DNA of 43,575 nucleotides from Acidimicrobiia bacterium (GTDB lineage: Bacteria; Acidobacteriota; Vicinamibacteria; Vicinamibacterales; UBA2999): contig VFYY01000011.1 in the NCBI GenBank assembly GCA_016871375.1, positions 1 to 43,575 on the forward strand, read 5' to 3'. The position numbers and the translations under genes were made by a program. The notes below the pieces were generated by a model, which saw nothing but the letters and a program-made list of their open reading frames with translations, made no database searches and had not been told where the DNA came from. Below, one piece after another: positions 33,709-41,449 of this stretch (position 1 is the stretch's first letter; every line of letters begins with the position of its first letter).

Positions 33709-34755
33709 GTGGGCGTACGGGCGCTGCTGCGCCGTACGCTGCCGCGCTGGGTGCGCGTGCAGGCCAGCGCCGCGTTCGCGCACGCCGACAGCGCGCGGCT
33801 CGACAAGGAGCTCGCCGCGATGGCGGCGAGCGGCCACACGATCGTCGCCGGCCCCTGGCTGGGCGAAGTCGGGTTCGAGCTCCTCTACTGGGTTCCGTTC
33901 CTGGCGTGGGTGGCGGATCGAGCTTCGCTGCCGCCGGAGCGGCTGCTCGTCATCTCGCGCGGGGGCACCGCCGGCTGGTATGCGCCATTCGCCGGCCGCT
34001 ACGCGGACGTCTTCGAGCACGTCTCGCCCGATGCGTTCCGGGCCGCGCACGACGCGCGGGTCGCAGAGATCGGCGAGCAGAAACAGACGCGCGTCACCGA
34101 CTTCGAGCGCGGCCTCGTGGAGACGCTGGCGGGGCGCGCCGGCGTCGGGCGCTGGACGCTGCTGCACCCGTCGCGCATGTACCAGTCGTTCAACCCGTAC
34201 TGGTGGGGGCATCTCCCGCCCGGATGGGTGCACCGCCATGCGATCTACCGGCCGCTCGCGGGCGCGCGAACGGATGCGCTCAGGCTCCCGCCGTCGTATG
34301 TCGCCGCGAAGTTCTACTTCAACGACTGCTTTCCGCCGACCGAGGCGAACAGGGCGTTCACGCGCGAGGCGCTGGCGCGGCTCGCGCGCAGCGGGCCGGT
34401 GGTGGCGCTCTCGACCGGCTTGAACATCGACGATCACCACGGCGAGCGTGTGGACGAAGACGGCGTACGCCACTTGCCCGAGGGAATCGACCCGGCGCGC
34501 AACCTCGCCGTGCAGAGCGCCGTCGTCGCGGGCGCGCGCGCATTCGTCGGCACCTATGGCGGCTTCTCGTATCTGGCGCCGTTCCACCTCGTGCCGGCGT
34601 ACGCGTTCTACAGCGACCCGGCCGGCTTCTCGCCCAGGCACCTGGCCATGGCGCGGTCGGCGTTCGAGCGGATTGGCGCGGCCGGCCTGCTTCGCCTGCA
34701 TGCGGTGACGGAAGGGGCAGCGGTCGTGGACGGCATTGGAGCGGCTCGTGACTGA
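33709..34755 (+). CDS. GPW-family protein, putative glycosyltransferase (stand-alone)
   Basis: 348 residues from a GTG directly after the neuA stop. The family signature starts at residue 48 (GPWLGEVGFELLYWVPF), followed by VISRGGTAGWY, LHPSRMYQSFNPYWW, VAAKFYF, STGLNIDDHHGE, NLAVQSAVV and FVGTYGGFSYLAP. The last block is the same as in the fused copy at 27190, so these two form one subgroup. There are no membrane segments. I do not recognise a named family; the alternating beta/alpha pattern and the glycine-rich C-terminal block suggest a GT-B-like transferase. Location after neuA makes a nonulosonate-transfer role possible. Confidence 0.72.
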   Translation: MGVRALLRRTLPRWVRVQASAAFAHADSARLDKELAAMAASGHTIVAGPWLGEVGFELLYWVPFLAWVADRASLPPERLLVISRGGTAGWYAPFAGRYADVFEHVSPDAFRAAHDARVAEIGEQKQTRVTDFERGLVETLAGRAGVGRWTLLHPSRMYQSFNPYWWGHLPPGWVHRHAIYRPLAGARTDALRLPPSYVAAKFYFNDCFPPTEANRAFTREALARLARSGPVVALSTGLNIDDHHGERVDEDGVRHLPEGIDPARNLAVQSAVVAGARAFVGTYGGFSYLAPFHLVPAYAFYSDPAGFSPRHLAMARSAFERIGAAGLLRLHAVTEGAAVVDGIGAARD

Positions 34756-35944
34756 TCCGTGGGCGGCCATCGACACGCGGGCGCGCGAGGTCAAGCGGGC
34801 GGCGTTCGCGGAGTCCCGCCGCGGCTGGAAGATGGCCCGGGAGCGTGCCTTCAATGCGCTGACCGCGGCCTGGAATCTGAGCGCCCGGCAGCTCCGGCGC
34901 GTTCGATCGGCGCCGGCGCGCGCGCAGCACGAGCTGCGGCGCCTCGACGACACGCGGCGGCGGTTCGAGACGTATCGCGCCGAGTGGGCAGTCGAGCGGG
35001 AGCTGGCGCGGCTGGTGCGCGGCACCGATCCGATCATCGTTGGACCGTGGCTGTCTGAAGTCGGCTACGAAGTCCTGTACTGGGTTCCCTTCGTCAGGTG
35101 GATCAAGTCGACCTACCACGTGAAGTCCGACCGGCTGCTCGTGGTCACGCGCGGAGGCGCGTCGGCGTGGTATCGCGACATCACGCCGCACGCGGTGGAG
35201 CTGTTCGACCTGGTGTCGCCGGAGCAGTTCGTGCAGCGCAACACCCAGCGCGCGGCAGAGGGCGGCGGGACGGTGAAGCAGCGGGGCCAGACGCCGATGG
35301 ACGAAGAGATCGTCGGCGAGGTGATGCGGCGCGAAGGGCTGCGCTCGGCGCGGGTGCTGCACCCGTCGTTCCTCTACCGCCTGTTCCAGCAGTTCTGGCT
35401 CGGGCATCGCGCGCCGTCGTTTCTGGAGCGCCGCACGAAGTACCGGCTGACTGAGCCGCCCGCCGTCGCGCTGCCCGCGCTGCCGCGCGACTACGTCGCC
35501 GTGAAGTTCTACACCGCGGCGTCGCTCCCGCCGACCGTGCCGCACCGTCGGCTCCTGCAGTCGATCGTCCTGCGGCTGGCGGCCACCGGCGACGTGGTCA
35601 TGCTGGATACCGGCCTGACGCTCGACGACCACGAGGACTACACCTTCGACGCGGCCTCGCGGATCCACAGCCTGCGCGGCGCGCTGCGGGCCGAAGACAA
35701 TCTGGCAGTGCAGACGGCGGTCATCGCGCGGGCGCGGTCGTTTGTCGGCACGTGCGGCAGCCTGGCGTGGCTGGCGCCACTGCTCGGCGTCGAGACCACC
35801 GCCGTCTTCGCCGACCCGCAGTTCCTGCACGGCCACCTGCAGGTGGCGCGGCGCGTCTATCAGGTCTGCGGGGCGGCGCGGTTCACGCCGTTCGACATTT
35901 CCGCGCTCGACCCGCTCGGCATCGAGGTACACACCACATCATGA
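34748..35944 (+). CDS. GPW-family protein, putative glycosyltransferase
   Basis: 398 residues from a GTG at 34748, overlapping the previous gene by 8 bases; a TTG at 34736 is an alternative. Residues 1 to about 90 are basic and helical, unlike the gene before. The signature starts at 99 (GPWLSEVGYEVLYWVPF), then VVTRGGASAWYRD, VLHPSFLYRLFQQFW, VAVKFYTA, DTGLTLDDHEDY, NLAVQTAVI and FVGTCGSLAWLAP. The final block places it with the gene at 38184 in a second subgroup. The function is inferred to be sugar transfer. It is coupled by ATGA to the epimerase. Confidence 0.72.
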   Translation: MTDPWAAIDTRAREVKRAAFAESRRGWKMARERAFNALTAAWNLSARQLRRVRSAPARAQHELRRLDDTRRRFETYRAEWAVERELARLVRGTDPIIVGPWLSEVGYEVLYWVPFVRWIKSTYHVKSDRLLVVTRGGASAWYRDITPHAVELFDLVSPEQFVQRNTQRAAEGGGTVKQRGQTPMDEEIVGEVMRREGLRSARVLHPSFLYRLFQQFWLGHRAPSFLERRTKYRLTEPPAVALPALPRDYVAVKFYTAASLPPTVPHRRLLQSIVLRLAATGDVVMLDTGLTLDDHEDYTFDAASRIHSLRGALRAEDNLAVQTAVIARARSFVGTCGSLAWLAPLLGVETTAVFADPQFLHGHLQVARRVYQVCGAARFTPFDISALDPLGIEVHTTS

Positions 35945-37077
35945 GCATTCGCGACGTGCTGGTCACCGGGGGCGCCGGCTACATCGGATCGCACCTCGTC
36001 GACGCACTCATCGGGCGCGGCTACCGGGTGACCGTGCTCGACAATCTGGAGCCGCAGGTGCACCGGTCGGGCACGTGGCCGTCGTATGCCAACCCGAAGG
36101 CGACCTACGTCCGCGGCGACGTTCGCGACCGCGGCACGTTCGAGCCGCTCGTGCTGGCGTCGCAGGCCGTCGTGCACTTCGGCGCCGCCGTCGGCGTCGG
36201 CCAGAGCATGTACCAGATCGATCGGTACGTGGACGTGAACACCCGCGGGACGGCGCTGCTCCTCGACATCCTCGTGAACGCGACGCACCACGTCGAGAAG
36301 GTCATCGTCGCGTCGTCGATTGGCGTCTACGGCGAGGGGGCGTACACGTGCGAGGCGCACGGGATGGTCGCACCCTCCATCCGCCCCGAGGCGCAGCTGG
36401 CGGCGCGTGACTGGGAACAGCACTGCCCGGTCTGCCACCGCCATGTCCGTTCCGTGCCGACGCCGGAGCACAAGGCGCTCTACCGCGACAACATCTACTC
36501 GATGACCAAGTACCACCAGGAAGAGATGGTGCTGCTCATCGGCAAGACCTACGGCATTCCGGCGGTGGCGCCGCGGTTCTTCAACGTGTATGGCCCGCGC
36601 CAGAGCCTCAGCAACCCGTACGCGGGCGTCGCGGCGATCTGGCTCAGCCGGCTGCTGAACGGCAGGCAGCCGGTCGTCTTCGAGGACGGCGGACAACTGC
36701 GCGACTTCGTGTCGATTCACGACGTCGTCGACTGCCTGGTGTTGATGCTCGAGAAACCGGGCGCGGATTACCTGCCGGTGAACATCGGATCGGGGCAGAC
36801 GGTCACGATTCTCGACATCGCGCGGCTGCTGGCGCGCCTGCTCGGGTCGAGCATCGAGCCGCTGGTGACCGGCACCGGCCGCAAGTTCGACATCCGCCAC
36901 AACACGGCCGACATCACCCGCGCGCGCGAGACGCTCGGCTTCGCGCCCCGCGTGCCGCTCGAAGAGGGCTTCGCCGAGCTCATCGAGTGGGCGAAGACGA
37001 CGCCGGACGCGGCCGTCGATTTCTTCGACAAGGCGCTCGGCGAGCTGCAGGAGAAGGGACTGCTCGTCAAGTCGTAG
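35941..37077 (+). CDS. NAD-dependent NDP-sugar epimerase (dTDP-L-rhamnose 4-epimerase-like)
   Basis: 378 residues from an ATG overlapping the previous TGA. It is an extended SDR: the NAD-binding TGGAGYIGSH at 9-18, catalytic Tyr186 and Lys190 in YSMTK, and FFNVYGPRQ. An insert with CPVC (162-165) before the catalytic tyrosine is a feature I associate with dTDP-L-rhamnose 4-epimerase-like members of this superfamily, so that is the best guess; a UDP-glucose/GlcNAc 4-epimerase is possible. It acts in the cytoplasm on the sugar nucleotide. The stop is followed after 4 bases by the nucleotidyltransferase gene. Confidence 0.87.
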   Translation: MSIRDVLVTGGAGYIGSHLVDALIGRGYRVTVLDNLEPQVHRSGTWPSYANPKATYVRGDVRDRGTFEPLVLASQAVVHFGAAVGVGQSMYQIDRYVDVNTRGTALLLDILVNATHHVEKVIVASSIGVYGEGAYTCEAHGMVAPSIRPEAQLAARDWEQHCPVCHRHVRSVPTPEHKALYRDNIYSMTKYHQEEMVLLIGKTYGIPAVAPRFFNVYGPRQSLSNPYAGVAAIWLSRLLNGRQPVVFEDGGQLRDFVSIHDVVDCLVLMLEKPGADYLPVNIGSGQTVTILDIARLLARLLGSSIEPLVTGTGRKFDIRHNTADITRARETLGFAPRVPLEEGFAELIEWAKTTPDAAVDFFDKALGELQEKGLLVKS

Positions 37078-37081
37078 CGGC

Positions 37082-37528
37082 GTGATTCTCGAGTTCGATC
37101 GGCTCCAGGAATACCGCGGGCGCGTGGCCATGGTCGACGGCGCGTTCGACCCGCTGCACCGCGGCCACGTCGAGTACTTCAAGGCGGCGGCGGAACGGCT
37201 CGACGTGCCCCTGCTGTGCAACGTCGCCTCCGATCGCTACGTGCGCACCAAGCACGCGCCGCTGCTCCCGGAGGACCAGCGCGCGGCCGTCGTCGACGCG
37301 ATCCGCTTCATCACCTACACGCACATCAACCAGTTCGACACCGAGACCATCCTGCGCGAGCTGCGGCCGAAGTACTACGTCAAGGGACGCGACTGGGACG
37401 GCCGCCTGCCGGCCGACCAGGTGGCGATCTGCCGCGAGCACGGCATCGAGGTCGTCTATCTCGACACCGTGCTCGACTCCTCGAGCCGCATCCTGCGCGA
37501 CTTCTGCGAGCACCAGAATCGACGATGA
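37082..37528 (+). CDS. Small nucleotidyltransferase (RfaE-C/TagD-like)
   Basis: 148 residues from a GTG, the size of a single cytidylyl/adenylyltransferase domain. The HxGH signature is FDPLHRGH (22-29, His26 and His29), with VKGRDWD at 100-106 and SSSR at 133-136 in the place of the ISSTR motif. Blocks resemble the C-terminal half of HldE/RfaE (heptose-1-phosphate adenylyltransferase) and glycerol-3-phosphate cytidylyltransferase. It should couple a nucleotide to a small phosphorylated sugar or polyol. No partner kinase or heptose gene lies in the window, so the substrate is open. Its stop overlaps the methyltransferase ATG. Confidence 0.87.
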   Translation: MILEFDRLQEYRGRVAMVDGAFDPLHRGHVEYFKAAAERLDVPLLCNVASDRYVRTKHAPLLPEDQRAAVVDAIRFITYTHINQFDTETILRELRPKYYVKGRDWDGRLPADQVAICREHGIEVVYLDTVLDSSSRILRDFCEHQNRR

Positions 37529-38187
37529 CCATCACCGAGTTCGAGCGACAGGTCCTGCGCCAGACGGCGGTCGGCGCCGGGCACTACGATGCCGACTACT
37601 TCGCCGGCGAGTGGCGCGCCGAGGGCAACAAGTACGACCTGGAGACGCGCCGCCAGATCGAGGCGCGCAACCCGGCGCTCATCAAGGAGGTCTTCCAGCC
37701 GCGGCGCGTGCTCGACCTGGGGTGCGGCCCGGGGGCGCTCATGCACCTGCTGTGGGAGCTCGGTGTCGACGTCGACGGCATCGACTTCGCCGAGAGCAGC
37801 CGCCACCTCGCCACCCCCGAGGTGCGCGGCCGCATCACCATCGGACAGGTGACGGACTCGACGCTCAAGCCGGCGAACGCCTACGACCTGGTGATCTGCC
37901 GCGAGGTGCTGGAGCACCTGACCGTGCTGCAGGTGAAGCAGGCGGTCGCCAACATGGTCCGCATGACGTCGACGTTCGTCTACGTGACCACGCGCTTTCA
38001 TCCGAACCCGTCGACGCTGCTCGACTTCAACCAGAAGGACGACCTGGATCCGTCGCACATCACGCTCCTGAACAAGGACATGCTCCGGCTCATGTTCGTG
38101 CTGGAAGGGTGTCGGTCGCGCCCGGACCTCGAGTCGCGCATGGACTGGGGCGGCAAGGGCCGCGTGCTCGTGCTCGAGAAGGTGTGA
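37525..38187 (+). CDS. Class I SAM methyltransferase
   Basis: 220 residues from an ATG overlapping the previous TGA (ATGA); the longer frame from 37216 is a shadow. Motif I is VLDLGCGPG (62-70), GIDFAESS is the acidic loop, and CREVLEHL lies at motif IV. No zinc ribbon and no membrane segment are present. It is probably a small-molecule or sugar methyltransferase acting with the epimerase and nucleotidyltransferase directly before it; the acceptor is unknown. It is followed, with a 4-base overlap, by the fourth GPW-family member. Confidence 0.86.
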   Translation: MTITEFERQVLRQTAVGAGHYDADYFAGEWRAEGNKYDLETRRQIEARNPALIKEVFQPRRVLDLGCGPGALMHLLWELGVDVDGIDFAESSRHLATPEVRGRITIGQVTDSTLKPANAYDLVICREVLEHLTVLQVKQAVANMVRMTSTFVYVTTRFHPNPSTLLDFNQKDDLDPSHITLLNKDMLRLMFVLEGCRSRPDLESRMDWGGKGRVLVLEKV

Positions 38188-39413
38188 GGATCGCCAACCT
38201 CCCGTTCGTCGCCGTCAACGTCGGGTCGCTCCTCCGCAACCGGCTGGCGAAGCTGTATCGCCACTATGCCGGCCGCACGCGGCGCGCGGCGAAGCTGTCG
38301 GCGGAGCACGCGAAGAACGCGCGCAGCGGACTCCGGCAGGCGGCCGACCGGCGCCGTGACGACCTCGAGCACGCGCGCGCCGCGGCTGTCCACTCGGCGC
38401 GCTACTGGCAGCGCGTGCGCGAGCAGCTGATCGAGCCCCTCCGCCAGGACACGTCGATCAGGCGCGAGCTGCGGCGGGTCGCCGCCGGCGAGGGGCCGAT
38501 CCTCGTCGGCCCCTGGCTGTCCGAAGTCGGCTACGAGGTGCTCTACTGGGTGCCGTTCGTCCGCTGGTTCGTGCATCAGTACCGCGTCGACCCGCGGCGG
38601 CTGGTGGCCGTGTCGCGCGGCGGCGCCGGCGCATGGTACGCGGACGTCGCCGGGCGCTCCATCGAGCTGCTCGATCTGTTCGCGCCCGACGAGTTCGCGC
38701 GCCGCAACGCCGATCGGCAGGCGTCCGGCGATCAGAAGCAGCTGGCCGCTGTCGATTTCGACGCGGAGATCGTGCGCCGCATAGGGGCACGGCACGGCAT
38801 CGCGGATGCCACGCTGCTGCATCCCTCGCTCATGTTCCGGTTGCTGCGGCGGTTCTGGCTCGGGACCGCGACGCTCGAGTACGCCCTGCAGCAGCTGCGG
38901 TATGCGCCCGTCGGCCCGCGTGCGGACGTCACGCTGCCGGACCTGCCGCCGCAGTTCACGGCCGTGAAGTTCTATACAGGCACGGCGATCCAGGACACGC
39001 CGGAGCATCGCCGGCTGCTGCGGGCGATCGTCGAGCGCCTGGCGGACCGGGGCCCGGTCGTCACGCTCGGCGCGGGCGTACAGCTCGACGAGCATGAGGA
39101 CTTCCTGTTCGGCGGGCTGCCCAACGTGAGGGGTCTCGGCGACGGCGTCACGCCGCAGAGCAACCTGGCAGTGCAGACCGAGGTGATCCGGCGGTCATCG
39201 CTGTACGTCGGGACGGCCGGCAGCCTCGCCTGGCTGGCCCCGATGCTCGGGGTCGATACGGTCGCGGCGTATGCCGATGATCGCTACCTGGGCCCCCACC
39301 TGTATGCCGCCCGGTATGCCTACGCCTCGATCCCGGCTGGCCGGTTCATGCCGCTCGACCTGCAGGCGGCGGCGCGGTTCGAGCGTGCCGGGGTTTTCGC
39401 AAACGTAAGGTAA
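38184..39413 (+). CDS. GPW-family protein, putative glycosyltransferase
   Basis: 409 residues from a GTG at 38184 (GTGTGA junction, 4-base overlap). Residues 1-100 are basic and helical (RTRRAAKLSAEHAKNAR), similar in character to the tails of the GT-B-like family. The signature begins at 109 (GPWLSEVGYEVLYWVPF), followed by AVSRGGAGAWYAD, LLHPSLMFRLLRRFW, TAVKFYTG, GAGVQLDEHEDF, NLAVQTEVI and YVGTAGSLAWLAP. It is closest in its blocks to the gene at 34748. It is the last gene of the 16-gene run before a short gap. Sugar transfer is inferred, not proven. Confidence 0.72.
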   Translation: MRIANLPFVAVNVGSLLRNRLAKLYRHYAGRTRRAAKLSAEHAKNARSGLRQAADRRRDDLEHARAAAVHSARYWQRVREQLIEPLRQDTSIRRELRRVAAGEGPILVGPWLSEVGYEVLYWVPFVRWFVHQYRVDPRRLVAVSRGGAGAWYADVAGRSIELLDLFAPDEFARRNADRQASGDQKQLAAVDFDAEIVRRIGARHGIADATLLHPSLMFRLLRRFWLGTATLEYALQQLRYAPVGPRADVTLPDLPPQFTAVKFYTGTAIQDTPEHRRLLRAIVERLADRGPVVTLGAGVQLDEHEDFLFGGLPNVRGLGDGVTPQSNLAVQTEVIRRSSLYVGTAGSLAWLAPMLGVDTVAAYADDRYLGPHLYAARYAYASIPAGRFMPLDLQAAARFERAGVFANVR

Positions 39414-39416
39414 AAT
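39411..39416 (+). promoter_or_regulatory. Candidate -10 box before the last gene group
   Basis: TAAAAT is a 5-of-6 match to the -10 consensus and lies at the end of the preceding gene, 22 bases before the ATG at 39439, in a rare AT-rich spot. No good -35 hexamer is found at 16-18 bases, so this may be a weak or activator-dependent promoter that lets the last five genes be expressed apart from the long operon. Confidence 0.3.
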
Positions 39417-39438
39417 TGCACTTCCCCCGATTACAGGC

Positions 39439-40362
39439 ATGATCGACTGCATAGCTGGCTACCACCTCAACCCCTGGACCTGCGGGATCGCCAAGTTCAA
39501 CGACATCCTCGCCACGCACCTCGCCGTCCCGGTGGTCGGGATTCGCGCGGTCGAGCTGGGGAGCTACCGCCGTCCGCTGCTGTCCCTGAAGCTGTCCGAG
39601 TTCAGCACCGCCGATGCGGCCGATCTGGACACCTGGGCGGGCGCGCACGCCGGACGCTTCGAGCTGTTCCTGCACGCTTTCGACGGCACCGAGGTCGAGC
39701 AGCGTCTCCTCGCGCGTGCCGATCGCGTCTACTGCGGGAACCGCGAGCTGTTTCACCACCTGCTCCCGGTGCGGCCCGACATCCAGGAGCTCTTCTGCCC
39801 GGGCACGATCCTGAGCCCGCAGCGGTTCCAGCGGACCGACCTGTCGATCTTCACCTTCGGCATGGCGCACAAGATCCGGGTGCCGATGTACCGCCGGCTG
39901 CGGGATCTGCTGGACGCGACCGGCAGGAGCTACTCGGTGTACGTGTCCACGGCGCTGCACGAGAACACCAGCTTCGACGCGTCGTTCGTCGTCCGCTTCG
40001 AGGAGCTGCAGGCGATCTTCAACGGGCAGATCTACTTCATGGGGTACCTGTCGGACACGGCGGTGTTCAACCAGCTGATGGACTGCACGTACCTGGCGGC
40101 GTTCTTCGAGAAGGGGCTGCGCGCGAACAACACGACGGTCAACGCGGCCATGGAGTGCGGCTGCGCCGTCATCACCAACCTCGACGAGCACTCGCCGGGG
40201 GGCGTGGCCCACATGACGAACGTGATCGACATCAACCGCTGCGAGCGCCTGCCCGACCTCGAGCAGGCGCAGCTGATCGGCCGCGCCGCGCGCGATATCG
40301 CGCGCCAGCGCTACGGCTGGGATCAGCTCGTCGCCCAGCTGCGGCCCGTCGTCCACACGTAG
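39439..40362 (+). CDS. Glycosyltransferase-like protein (GT-B type suspected)
   Basis: 307 residues starting MIDCIAGYHLNPWTCG, with no good ribosome binding site. CGIAKFNDILATHL resembles the first helix of GT-B enzymes. RADRVYCGNRELF, IFTFGMAHKI and NNTTVNAAMECGCAVITN, followed by DEHSPGG, look like the donor domain of retaining GT-B transferases, though the usual EX7E motif is not obvious. It belongs to neither expanded family. It is followed after 10 bases by the second neuB, so transfer of that product or of a related sugar is possible. The family is not identified with confidence. Confidence 0.68.
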   Translation: MIDCIAGYHLNPWTCGIAKFNDILATHLAVPVVGIRAVELGSYRRPLLSLKLSEFSTADAADLDTWAGAHAGRFELFLHAFDGTEVEQRLLARADRVYCGNRELFHHLLPVRPDIQELFCPGTILSPQRFQRTDLSIFTFGMAHKIRVPMYRRLRDLLDATGRSYSVYVSTALHENTSFDASFVVRFEELQAIFNGQIYFMGYLSDTAVFNQLMDCTYLAAFFEKGLRANNTTVNAAMECGCAVITNLDEHSPGGVAHMTNVIDINRCERLPDLEQAQLIGRAARDIARQRYGWDQLVAQLRPVVHT

Positions 40363-40365
40363 GAG
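40361..40365 (+). promoter_or_regulatory. Ribosome binding site supporting a TTG start for neuB copy 2
   Basis: AGGAG lies 7 bases before the TTG at 40373, the best Shine-Dalgarno match seen in the plus-strand cluster. It supports TTG as the true start, since the next ATG in frame lies far inside the conserved barrel. Confidence 0.6.
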
Positions 40366-40372
40366 AACCGGA

Positions 40373-41449
40373 TTGCCAAGGACATTGCACATCGGCGCCC
40401 GCGGGATCGGCGACGACACCGGGTGCTACGTCATCGCCGAGATCGGGCACAACCACCAGGGCAGCCTCGAGAAGGCGCGCGAGCTGTTCCGCGAGGCGAA
40501 GCTGGCCGGCGCCCACGCCGTCAAGCTGCAGAAGCGCGACAACCGCGGGCTCTACACGCGTGCGGCGTACAACAAGCCGTACGACAACGAGAACAGCTTC
40601 GGCGCCACCTACGGTGAGCACCGCGAGTTCCTGGAGTTCGGCCGGTCGGAGTACCGCGAGCTGCAGGCGTACGCGCAGGAGCTCGGCATCGACTTCTTCT
40701 CGACGGCGTTCGACATCGCCAGCGCCGACTTTCTCGAGGAGCTCGAGATCCCGGCGTACAAGATCGCGTCCGGGGACCTGAAGAGCACGCCGTTGCTCAC
40801 GCACGTGGCGCGGTTCGGCAAGCCGATCATCATTTCGACCGGTGGCGCCCTGATGGACGACGTGCAGCGGGCGTACGACACGATCATGCCGATCAACCCG
40901 CGGCTGGCGATTCTGCAGTGCACGGCCGGCTACCCGGCCTCGTTCGATGAGCTCGATCTGCGCGTGATCACCGCCTACCGCGAGCGGTTCGCCGACGCGG
41001 TGATCGGCTTCTCGAGCCATGACAACGGCATCGCGATGCCGCTGGCCGCCTACGTGCTCGGCGCGCGGATCGTCGAGAAGCACTTCACGCTCAACCGCGC
41101 GATGAAGGGGACCGACCACGCGTTCTCGCTGGAGCCGGTCGGGCTGCGGAAGATGGTGCGCGACCTCGATCGCATATGGAGGGCGCTCGGCGACGGGGTC
41201 AAGAAGGTCTACGACAGCGAGCGCGCGCCGATCCTCAAGATGGGCAAGAGCCTCGTCGTGGCGCGCGATCTGCCGGCGGGTCACGTGGTGCGGGCGGAGG
41301 ACGTCGTCATGAAGTCGCCGGGCGGTGGGATTCCGCCCTGCGAGCTCTCGCGCGTGATCGGCCGCGCCACGCTGAAGGCGCTGCACGAGGACGAGTTCCT
41401 GTCCTACGAGGTCCTCAGCGAGCCGAGCGCCGCATTCGCCCGTTCGTGA
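40373..41449 (+). CDS. neuB: NeuB-type nonulosonic acid synthase, copy 2
   Basis: 358 residues from a TTG with a good upstream AGGAG. Standard blocks are kept: IAEIGHNHQG (21-30), AVKLQKRDNRG (49-59), KIASGDL, STGGALMDD, FSSHDNG with His216, EKHFTL (235-240, His237) and GTDH (246-249). A C-terminal SAF domain (VVARDLPAGHVVRAEDVVMKSPG) completes the family architecture. The KRDNR...ENSFGATYGEHREFLEF insert marks a subtype different from copy 1. It condenses a hexosamine-type aldose with phosphoenolpyruvate. The stop overlaps the SDR GTG. It may serve the neuC-neuA pair at 20942-22792, which lacks an adjacent neuB (inference). Confidence 0.93.
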   Translation: MPRTLHIGARGIGDDTGCYVIAEIGHNHQGSLEKARELFREAKLAGAHAVKLQKRDNRGLYTRAAYNKPYDNENSFGATYGEHREFLEFGRSEYRELQAYAQELGIDFFSTAFDIASADFLEELEIPAYKIASGDLKSTPLLTHVARFGKPIIISTGGALMDDVQRAYDTIMPINPRLAILQCTAGYPASFDELDLRVITAYRERFADAVIGFSSHDNGIAMPLAAYVLGARIVEKHFTLNRAMKGTDHAFSLEPVGLRKMVRDLDRIWRALGDGVKKVYDSERAPILKMGKSLVVARDLPAGHVVRAEDVVMKSPGGGIPPCELSRVIGRATLKALHEDEFLSYEVLSEPSAAFARS

